Origin: Ctena decussata | Taxonomy: Eukaryota; Mollusca; Bivalvia; Lucinida; Lucinidae | Length of the DNA stretch: 64,000 nt | Assembly (NCBI GenBank): GCA_963989385.1 | Contig: OZ022508.1 | Span: 32,262,166 to 32,326,165 of the forward strand | Direction: 5' to 3' | In this document: positions 55,276 through 64,000 of the stretch, piece by piece | How positions within the stretch are numbered: position 1 is the first letter of the stretch | Layout of the letters: each line of letters starts with the position of its first letter | Position numbers and translations under genes: made by a program | Notes under the pieces: model-generated | Seen by the model: only the letters and a program-made list of their open reading frames with translations | Told to the model about the DNA's origin: nothing | Databases searched by the model: none

Positions 55276-57231
55276 AAACCTATAGATCTTCCGCCCAGCT
55301 GTATGAAAACTGCGTATTGTATCTAATTTTCCCTACTGTCCCATTCCCTCTCCCTACACCCACCCATATCCCTGTTAAGCGCCTAGTTTTGTATCATGAC
55401 GATCCGAAGAAACGCTTTGAACAACCCTCAGAATCTGAAAAATGATGACAATGGAACAGGTGAGAGCTGTGTAGAGATTCAGATAAGGCGTGATTTTGAG
55501 GATAAACCCATGGGTAGCTTTTCTTATTTCTCACCTGAAAAACATGTTGTGTCTCTCATTAAAATCGCCTCATCAGAGTTTTTTTGAGAGATTTCATAAC
55601 TAACATTTTGATAGATGTTTGAGTAGAAGTTAGCTCATAATTTTCCTTCAAATTCACCCAAACCAAGATCTCTGAAGTACCATTTAATTTGAAAATCTGA
55701 AACTTTTTTTTTTTTTTTTTTTTTAATGGGCTCCTCCTCCCCTACACCCATTCCTTTTTTTTTTTTTTTTCTGTTTTTTTTTTTTCTGTTTTTATTTTTT
55801 ATTTTTTTTTTTTTTTCCTCTCCTTCTTTTTTTTTTTTTTAAATAATGTATTAATTAATTTCAAAATTTCACATTCTGTACATCCTGACATCAACTTGAA
55901 AATCTGAAACTACATTTTCACCGACTTTAACAGCAGTCTTTAATAAAAGTTTTCATTAACTAAAAATTTGACACTTCTGACTTCTGATAGACTTACAACG
56001 TCAATTTTAAAGGTTCTTGAATTGCAAACATATAAATATGTCTGTATATTTTTGCGGCAAAGGCTTTGTATGGGGTTGGATGTGTGTCTATATGATCAAT
56101 ATTTGCCGACCAGAGGGTGTGCTGGGTGGGGTCGTGGTGGACGCAGAGTTTTCCTTATAAGAGTAGTTCCAAATAAATGATATGACAGAGTCTTCATTGG
56201 AGATGTGGATATGTGTCTTAACCTAAAAATGCCTGGAGGAGTCTTCCACGTCGCAGCTATGACAGGTACATTTGAAATACAGGGGATGTATTGTCAGATT
56301 TTCATTACAGAAGACGCGACCTCTGATATGGTATTGTGCCGTTTGGCAATGTCAGTTCAAACAGAGCCAGGCACTTATCTATCCATACAGACTGTCAACA
56401 TGAAAACTGCTGTTTGCGGCTTCTATACTCATAAATTATATCATGCGGCTAGCTAGCTACCATGCTAGGAGGGCCAAGTTCCGACAGTTTACGTTGTTCT
56501 TTTAGAGATCAGTTTGAAAGCATATGCCCATTTTGACAAATATTTACTAAAATAAAATTTAAACCTTCTTAAGCACTGAAGAATGCTGACTTCGACTGAT
56601 ATTGTAAATGTCAGTAATATAAGATTGCATTCCTGTACTGTAATTGATATTCAAAAGTTCGAAATAAATATCAGTCAGCAAATAATTCAAATAATTTCAG
56701 CTTACGATGAATAAGACAAATATATAATTTGAGTCAATAAATCATTAAACTCTTGGATATGTCTCTGTAAACCGAACTAAGCTGAAAATGCGTCGAAAAT
56801 GATGCTAAACGAGACCTTCCGTGCTACTGTATCGTGACGCAATGGCAGCGATATCTGAAAATCAGTACAGTCAAAGACGCTTAGCTGCATAATGCAATAA
56901 TCTGTATTAGAGGTATATCACCAAACACAACCCACCGAGAAGAGCTGTCTTATATTGGTAAATAAAAACAACAACACCAAAAAAACAACAACAACAACAA
57001 AAAACAACAAAACAAAACAACGTTACATACATTGAAAAACTCATTTTTGATTTTCTACCCCTGCAACGTCGAGTGATCTGGCCAGAATAGAATACAGATT
57101 CATAATGAATGAAATCATATAAGTGATTTCTTTGTTCAAGGTGTTAGCCCTGAATAAATTTTGAAATTTGAATGAAGTGTTTCTGGGAAAAATAATTTGA
57201 ATGTTGATGTAACGTTTCTTATTTTGTTCAG
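55276..57231. other. Intergenic with long T-rich tract
   Basis: 55700-55845 is an almost pure T tract broken by C and A. CAACAACAACAAAAAACAAC lies at about 56985-57020. ATG-led frames at 55396 and 56205 resemble no known family. Confidence 0.4.
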
Positions 57232-57326
57232 TATATATTAGCCTGCATCGTACAACGTCTATACGGCAGGGACAGACATGCAGTTCTCTTCAACAGAGAG
57301 ACAGGCAACTCGTTCAGGCCCGCCAT
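57232..57326 (+). other. Orphan exon-like segment
   Basis: The segment is bounded by a strong acceptor (TTCTTATTTTGTTCAG) and an ideal donor (AT|GTAAGT). One frame is open throughout and has a protein-like composition: ILACIVQRLYGRDRHAVLFN, then RETGNSFRPA. No partner exon in matching phase was found; joining to the next acceptor-like site at 57863 would meet a stop at once. It could be one exon of an undetected + strand gene, a pseudo-exon or chance. Confidence 0.2.
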
Positions 57327-57516
57327 GTAAGTCCAGGATGCCTTCTTTCACAAACACTATTCAGTTCAACACCTGTTTGGCAAAGCGCTCGAACATGATG
57401 ACAGAATTAGGACTAGTCACTAATCTGCACATGTAGACATTGAAAGGCGAGCAGGAGATAGAGAGAGCGAAAATCTTCCGACTAACTTAAAGCAGCGCAA
57501 CCCTGGCAACATAAGT

Positions 57517-57599
57517 CGTTGAAACAAATTAGAATAAAAAGTTGATTCAACGTCATGACGTTGAATCAACGTTTATTCTCATTCTAATTTGTTTCAACG
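57517..57599. repeat. 83-bp palindrome, CAACGTTG type
   Basis: CGTTGAAACAAATTAGAATAAA...GATTCAACGTCATGACGTTGAATC...GTTTCAACG; near-perfect. Its outer text (CTGGCAACATAA / TTCTGCCCATTGGG) resembles that beside the element at 14455. Confidence 0.88.
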
Positions 57600-58364
57600 T
57601 TTCTGCCCATTGGGAACCTGAAATTGTATGTGTGTATCCAGTTAATGCCATTATCTAGGGCAAAATAACAAAACAAGGACAGGGAGACTAAGGAAGAAAT
57701 TAATGGGCATTCATAAAAGTCTAACAAGCAGAAAACGTGGTCATATCTCCAGCTCCTTGACAAAAAACGATATTTGTTAAGGAAGTATTAATTTTCATAT
57801 ACGGAAGAATTGCGTGCTACTAAATATTTTTATTCCCGTTCAAACAAATACTTCATTCTTCAGTTGATGTCAGCGTAGAAATCTGGTGGCGTAGACAATG
57901 TGCATATTGTTCTTCTGTGCAAGATAAGAGAAGCGGGAAGAAGGAAAAGTAAAGAGACAAATTCATCACAAGCTGAAGTAGTCAAATATCTCAAAGCTGT
58001 TAAAGATATTCACGCTCTTCCATACAGAACACACACCCCCAGTAACTGGCTGTTTTATGGCCCTGTTATGCCATTACCTGTACCTATGCGAGATGAGGTA
58101 TTTCCTTTGATGAAATAGCAGTGCACAGCAGGATACAGACACCCAATAAACAAGAATATTTGTCTTTAACAACGTCGGGTGAAATAAATTCTGAAAACTT
58201 AGATGGAAGTTTAAAGCAAGAAACGAAAACAACCGACTCGGTTTGACGCGAGTTCATGACCAGGTATGAAATGTGCAACATGGGCCACCCCTTCTAGCAA
58301 CGGTTTTAGCAGAACTCTATTTTCAAAATAACCAAAATGTATTTTATTTTCTCGAATATCTTAA

Positions 58365-58575
58365 GGTGAGAGGTTATAAAGTTCCACGAAAAGAACGCTG
58401 TCATTTTCACTTTTGCTTCGCTTCTTAATTGGAGTCAATTCTAAAAGTAAAGGATTGGCTGCTATAGAAGCCAATTCTTTCCTTTAACCATATCTTCCAT
58501 TTTGGTAGCGCTTATCGTCCAGGAGAGCATGTAGAAAGTCTCAGAAGCTTCTCCCATTGTAAAAATGGCGGCAAA
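58365..58575. mobile_element. FB3 fold-back copy
   Basis: AAGGATTGGCTGCTATAGAAGCCAATTCTTTCC centre (about 58450-58482), CTGTCATTTTCACTTTTGC and AAAATGGCGGCAAAACGTGG arms. Confidence 0.68.
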
Positions 58576-58632
58576 ACGTGGAAACGTGCCCGCACTCTTA
58601 ATTATAGCTAAATGGGAAATGTTCGCCAGTTG

Positions 58633-58662
<30 letters not shown>
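58633..58662. repeat. Poly(T) tract
   Basis: About 30 T residues; it creates Phe- or Lys-rich frames on either strand that are not genes. Confidence 0.9.
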
Positions 58663-58663
<1 letters not shown>

Positions 58664-58913
58664 AAATGCAAAGTTTCGCAAAAATATAACTGTCGTACAA
58701 TGCTTAAGACTTTCTTTACTACAAAAGATCTCATCAGAATCGCTTATTCAAAACCTTTGCAAATTGAATGCAAATTCGAAACAATGAAACTTAGCAAAAA
58801 GCTTTCCGTTTCTACAAAGGGGAACATAATATCATTTTGTGACATCCGGGTTGCTACCCAGGCCGCTAAAGCTCTTTTAAAATGGAATCAAACTTTAAAG
58901 GAAAGAAACAAAT

Positions 58914-59149
58914 GAGCCGCGACACGAGAAAACAAACAATGTGGTTGTGCGTCCAGCGCAGACTCAGATCAGCCTGGGCATCCGCCCAGTCAGATCAGAG
59001 TCTTCGCTGTCCGCATGGAGGTAGCTTAGACCCTTAGCTACCCTTTGAACACTAAACGAATAGTCTGGTCAAACTTGTCAGATGCCAAGGCTAATCTGAG
59101 TCTGCAGAGGGCGCATGACCACATTGTTGGTTTTGTCATGTCACGGCTC
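58914..59149. mobile_element. PAL1 MITE, copy
   Basis: GAGCCGCGACACGAGAAAAC to TTTTGTCATGTCACGGCTC; AAAT on both sides (58910-58913 and 59150-59153). Confidence 0.93.
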
Positions 59150-59239
59150 AAATGTTTTAAGAGTTGACACTTATCGCGAAGGAAGACAACAAAGGAAACA
59201 AACTAGTTGCCTTCCCTGAAAATGTACACATACACTTTA

Positions 59240-59948
59240 ACACGGCTTTTTGGGCATAGCCGCTGTTTGCAAACCAAATTGATACAGAAAAAAAATCACA
59301 TTTCAAATCAGCCTCCTTAAAGGAAGGCTATGCTTCAAAAAACATACTGTTGTGTTATGCTAATGAGCTTGTAAAGTGATACACTAAACTATACATTAAG
59401 GAGTCTGAATTTTGAATGATCAGCCGGGTAAAATAAAATGTTTTGTGTAGTCAAAAAGGTAGTTTTATAACCTAAAGCATGAATATTTGGCATACCGGTT
59501 ATTCGCACGGGTAATGAAGCAAAGCTACTCTTTTGCTTTCAAATAATACTACGAATACTATGACAGCAACTTGATTTTAACATTTTGAAATAGCGACAAG
59601 TACATTGCAACTAGCACACTAAATAACTGTCACCGCCCTTTCAAGGCCGTTAGCATACTAATGGCTGTTTTCCAGCATTTACACGTATTTTATTCAGGAT
59701 CCTTGCTGGTGTTTTGCGTTCAAAAGTGTTTTGAACAATAACTTGTTGTTATATCATTTGAAACATCAAGCTGATTTGTCTTCAAATGGATCAAAATACC
59801 TGCTGCAATAATTATTAACGGAAAGCTACAATGCTTAAACACAACCCACTAAAGGCAACCCACCAAAGGGACACTTAGGATAATACAAGTTCGGCCAGAA
59901 CCACATATTCGCATCTAACAAAGAGCAACTGCAACAGAATGAAATAAA
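59240..59948. other. Intergenic, no gene recognised
   Basis: FB3-like GTTGCCTTCCCTGAAAATGTACAC at 59205-59230 precedes it; the remainder shows nothing supported. Confidence 0.35.
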
Positions 59949-59950
59949 TT

Positions 59951-60183
59951 GAGACACGACACGAGAAAACCAACAGAGTGGTTGTGCGCCCAGCGCAGAC
60001 TCAGATCAGCCTGGGCACCCGCCCAGTCTCATTAGAGTCTTCGCTGTCCGCATGGAAGGAGTTTAGACCCTTAGCTACCCTTTTAGCGCTTAGCAAAGAG
60101 TCTCGGACTGGATGGATTCCCAGGCTGAACTGAGTCTGCGCTGGGCGCACAACCACTTTGTTGGTTTTCTCATGTCGCGGCTC
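59951..60183. mobile_element. PAL1 MITE, copy
   Basis: GAGACACGACACGAGAAAACC to TTCTCATGTCGCGGCTC; AATT on both sides (59947-59950 and 60184-60187). Confidence 0.93.
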
Positions 60184-60189
60184 AATTAT

Positions 60190-61460
60190 TCTATTCCGAT
60201 GTTTTGGACTCCGTCTTAAGCCAGTATGCAATGGAAACCACAAGCTAGACCATGACGACCAAAGGCATTGTGGTGGTCAGGTGGTTACATTCAGTTCATC
60301 TGATCAAAGGCCCCATTTACAAGAACAACTTGCACCATGCTGGATAAATAGGGCATTAAAGTAAGAATATACTCGTAATTGTGAAATATTGAAAATGTCA
60401 TGTTAATCATATGACCATTATGATGAAACGAAACACTCTTTGTATGTCAAACCTTTAAGGAAGCTGCTTTTTAGTTTGATTTATATGCTACCTACGCGAT
60501 TTTACCGCCTTTTAATATATTCCTATACATTTTACAGTTCTGAATTTTCCTCATCGCTCATATGACTTGTTATGCAGTCGGTGGGCTTAAAACGGAGGTC
60601 ACTCTGACATGGAATTATTTGTCCCCTTTTGCATGGGAGTAATCTCAAAGGATAGCATTTGCGCTTTTATATACCGATTCTTTACATTAAGAGTAGATGA
60701 ATAATTCATCCACAAAAAAAACAAAAAAACAAAAACAGATTGCATCTTTTTTCTCAAACACGGCGGACGAACATAGTCCGACCAGTGTTTAATCGTCGAA
60801 GAACGAATCAGTATAAAAGCGGTTTAGCCTTCACGACTGATGACAAATATGTCGGTTGGTGACTTTTTTGTGCCATATACTAGTAAGAGATAAGAGACAA
60901 GAAAGGGGTTGGGGTAGGTGGGGGACGAGTTTTTTTTTTAAATGGCAAGTACTGTTTTGGTTCTTGTTTCCCCTCAGCAATGAAAGCGAGCCCTTTACCT
61001 TACGTTGTAATTAGCCATCTATTTAACATGCATCTTTGTATTTTTACCATAATATCAAAGGTTATGATATCAAGAGTAGGCTATTTTGGTTGCCTATTAA
61101 AATGACCTAAACATTTGTTCAACACCTTTTGATGACAAACTCAAGGTCAAGCCAGTGAATCACTGTCATTTACGAGGACAATTTTAAAAATGAAATTTCG
61201 GTTTGGCCACTCTCAGAAGGTTTGTGATAACTCCACCAGTTATTTTACTTCAAAGAAAGGACTCGCGCAAAAATATGCATTATAGACATTCTAGTCGAGT
61301 GGCATAAGTACATGTAGCATTGCTATAGCAACACAAACAATTTGCTGGAGCTCGACTTTTTCAGGTGGAAATACGGAAATGCGTTAATACCAGGCATCTT
61401 GACTACATTTATCAGAAGCCATTCACCGTCGTTTCGATAAATATTTTCTAACTCTCTAGA
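60190..61460. other. Intergenic, no gene recognised
   Basis: An FB3 fragment lies at about 60600-60710. GGGGTTGGGGTAGGTGGGGG at 60906 is a short G-rich tract. No exon support. Confidence 0.35.
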
Positions 61461-61468
61461 GCAAACAC

Positions 61469-61705
61469 TGCTCTCGCTCAGCTGGTAAGCTCTAAAAGAC
61501 ATGGGCTCGAATCGAGGCTCTTTCTACAGGCGCCCATCCTATTGCAATAGAGTTAGGAGCGGCCGCGCAGTATCCGTACAATATGGCTGAGTGCGATAGC
61601 ATGTCCGTGTGGCTTGGGAATAGTCTATCGAGGCAGCTCTGTAAATAGGGCATCAGTACTACATGTAACATGATATGACTGAAACATACTCAAAGCGAGA
61701 TTAAA
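61469..61705 (+). mobile_element. tRNA-derived SINE (S3)
   Basis: CTGCTCTCGCTCAGCTGGTAAG (A-box) and CATGGGCTCGAATCGAGGCTC (B-box, about 61501-61520) are followed by a body ending near GAGATTAAACCTAAACACCC. The head is shorter than a tRNA because the anticodon arm is eroded. Confidence 0.75.
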
Positions 61706-62259
61706 CCTAAACACCCACACATACATCCACCTCCAAACACAATCAAATGATCTTTAGTCACGGGATGTTTTTCGCAAGATGTAATAAAAATCTGGCACTG
61801 TCATCAAAGTCAGTGAAGTGTGTAAAAATAAGGAGTGGTGTGTCAATTTTAAAATCATATGCGTGGCGTCACGTGGGAAAGGATCATAAGCCATATGCAA
61901 AATGTAAATACTAAAATCAGCCAGCGCAGCGCATCGGTGCAAAGTGGTCATTCTTTAATCATCTTTTTATAGATTCCTCAGAATTCATTGATTGTTTATA
62001 ACTACAAGTAGACTCTGGCCAGACTATGCGAATGTGCAGTCACCTTTTTCCTCATGCCGTCGTAAGGTACCATATCATGCGAACAGGACAGGTTGTACAG
62101 GCTGGTACCACAACATCCTTTTTTCTCTTTTTGCCTCAGATCAGGTACATGTAACATGGATAACCTTAGTAGCGTTCCATAAAATCACCTAAAATTTTTA
62201 GTAAATTTACATTGAAAAAGAATATGGCAAGTTGCACGGCAGCTACGGGTACAATATAG

Positions 62260-62508
62260 GAGCCGCGACACGACAAAACCAACAATGTGGTTGTGCGCAC
62301 AACGCAGACTCAGATCAGCCTGGTCATCTGCCCAATCTCTTCGTTAAGTCTGATCAGAGTCTTCGCTGTCCGCATGGAGGTAGCTTAGACACTTAGCTAC
62401 CCTTTGAGCACTGAACGAAGAGTCTGATCAGACTTGGTGGATGTCCAGGCTGATCTGAGTCTGCGCTGGGCGCACAACCACATTGTTGGTTTTGTCGTGT
62501 CGCGGCTC
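62260..62508. mobile_element. PAL1 MITE, copy with 13-bp internal insertion
   Basis: GAGCCGCGACACGACAAAACC to TTTTGTCGTGTCGCGGCTC; ATAG on both sides (62256-62259 and 62509-62512). The extra bases (TCTCTTCGTTAAG region, about 62335-62348) break the left arm. Confidence 0.93.
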
Positions 62509-62979
62509 ATAGATATTCCATATGCCGTAAAAATCTCAAAATTGGGACACCTAAAACGGTTGGCGTAATCATGCTAAAAACGAGACAGTTTGGTTTTTCA
62601 TGGCAGTAATGCGTCCAAAACATGCAGATGAGATGGAAACAGCGTAGACTCTAATCCTTTATGAGCAGTCGGATCTGGGTATACATCTTTGCTCAGATCT
62701 ATCTGTCCCAAAAATCAGAATTTTTACGGTAAATCATATGCATTTTACACAACGGCCAATAGGATGGCGCACCTTATTTATGCAAGGTCTGAATATAATT
62801 CATATCTTCAGGGAATATGCTTCATAGCGACAGGAAAATGTTATTTTAGTCTGGGTGCCGGGACGAGAACCCAAAAATATAGTCCGCACAAAATGTTTTT
62901 GCACAAATGTGTTCATCAACATGTCCGTACACTGAAACTGAATGATGCCACTTTGGCATCATTGGGGAAATGAAAATAT

Positions 62980-63300
62980 TCAAGATGGCGTCCAAGATGG
63001 CCGCCAAGGGATAAAATCCTCAATATCTTCTAAAGTATATGGGTTAGAAACATACTTTTGGTGACTACATATAGGTTTTCGAGGTCGAGGAATCGATTAA
63101 GCATGTTAAAAATTATTTCAGATGAATCAGTTACAAAATGGCGGACAAGATGGCCGCCAAAACATAAAAATCTCCATATCTTATTTAGTATACGGGCTAG
63201 AAACATGATTTTGGTGTCTGCATATACGTTTTCGGGGTCAATGAATCCAATAAGCATGTTAGAATTTACTTCATGGCACTTAGTTACACACAATGGTCGA
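62980..63300. repeat. 154-bp tandem repeat, two units, with AAGATGGCCGCCA
   Basis: AAGATGGCCGCCAA occurs at about 62993 and 63147. It is followed both times by ATAAAA, ATCTC/ATCTT, TAGAAACAT, TTTTGGTG and AAGCATGTTA in the same order. AAGATGGC is the core of YY1-type sites, but use as such is not shown. Confidence 0.75.
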
Positions 63301-64000
63301 CAAGATCGAGAACGATGCAACGGTCAAGGCACTGAATGTCGGAGAAATGCACTTTCCGATAGCAGAATTCAGGTTTTTGTATTAGAAATCCAGATTTTGC
63401 ATGTATAAGATTAATAAATATAAAAAGGAAGTGACAAGGTCCATTCTGACAGTGTTTTAACAAGAGGACCATAATGGGTCACAAGAACCTAGTGAAGGCA
63501 GAGGCAGATAAACGCATTGACTAAGCTTTAGTCATTGCAGAAAGCTATTGTTACCAGTAATGACCTAAAGGCTACCAGAAATGTGTTTTATTCTCTTAAC
63601 TATTTTACTTTCTTCAATTAAAATTCTGGTTAAGAAACATATATTTGATGGTTGCTTGCGTCGTTTAAAATTATAGCTCCTGGTCGATACTAGTGAATAG
63701 TGATGTGAGCGTCGCAGGCTCGTGCCATGCCACAGCCAGATGTTTTGGCATCTGGGATGTATTTAAATTTACATATCAGAAAAGGCCATACGTTCGTCAA
63801 AGCAGTAACAAATTTTGTAAACATTTTTTGTAATGCAATGCTATGGGAACGCTGAAAGCATAAACTGACTTCATAGTCCGTCAGCTTAGACCACCCATAC
63901 ATTCAAACAGATTCTTCTCCAAAGCCGCTGGGCTGATCAAAATCACTTTTTGAGTGTCTAGAGAATTTGGCAGTCGGGGGTTTGAATCCTGTATCTGACT
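63300..64000. other. Intergenic; possible SINE head at the edge
   Basis: CAGTCGGGGGTTTGAATCCTG at 63971-63991 resembles a B-box and may open a SINE cut by the window end. Nothing else is supported. Confidence 0.3.

Noticed and set aside
57864..58118. Second exon of a + strand gene following 57232-57326
   Set aside because: Joining from the donor at 57326 meets a stop at once, and the open frame at 57900 has an upstream stop.
58462..58915. Genes with poly-Lys or poly-Phe tracts
   Set aside because: Caused by the poly(T) tract at 58633-58662 inside repeat DNA.

Overview
The window looks like nuclear DNA of a bivalve mollusc, probably a heterodont clam or mussel; I cannot name the species. It is AT-rich with sparse, intron-split genes, tRNA-derived SINEs, many palindromic MITE/fold-back elements, and tandem-core elements with GGAC-type microsatellites like the molluscan 'pearl'/Helitron-derived families. 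There are no operons, rRNA genes, CRISPR arrays or convincing functional tRNA genes.

Two host genes are supported. (1) The 3' end of a dihydrodiol dehydrogenase-like gene (DHDH, Gfo/Idh/MocA family), + strand, has two exons at 394-538 and 2864-2967. They join in phase 1 and end in a typical DHDH C-terminus. (2) A minus-strand gene runs from at least 46502 down to 21621. I assembled it by hand from eight exons: a signal-peptide exon, six exons that each encode one six-cysteine EGF-like/EB-type domain, and a last exon with a short hydrophobic tail that looks like a GPI-attachment signal. All seven exon junctions fall in phase 1, all have GT..AG borders, and the joined frame has no stop. The start codon lies in an upstream exon I could not place. 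The product is predicted to be a small (about 312 aa), secreted, probably GPI-anchored surface protein with six disulfide-rich modules. Its function is unknown.

The rest is mostly mobile and repetitive DNA. 0-18 kb: DHDH end, a 146-bp array carrying nuclear-receptor-type half-sites, 255-bp, 85-bp and 43-bp tandem arrays, a broken LINE reverse-transcriptase fragment, SINEs, palindromic MITEs and a symmetric 323-bp palindrome (PAL4). 18-21 kb: AC microsatellite and mostly unrecognised DNA. 21.6-46.5 kb: the EGF-like gene, its introns filled with MITEs, a TA-flanked 1.4-kb terminal-inverted-repeat element, three pearl/Helitron-like elements (166-, 145- and 190-bp cores), SINEs and perfect palindromes. 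46.5-64 kb: no convincing gene; MITEs, fold-back elements including a 1.0-kb inverted repeat, SINE heads and one orphan exon-like segment near 57.2 kb.

The most abundant family is a ~236-bp palindromic MITE, here called PAL1, with termini GAGCCGCGACACGA. Nine copies are flanked by matching 4-bp A/T-rich target duplications. Several transposable elements lie within 10-40 bp of splice sites or the stop codon of the EGF-like gene.
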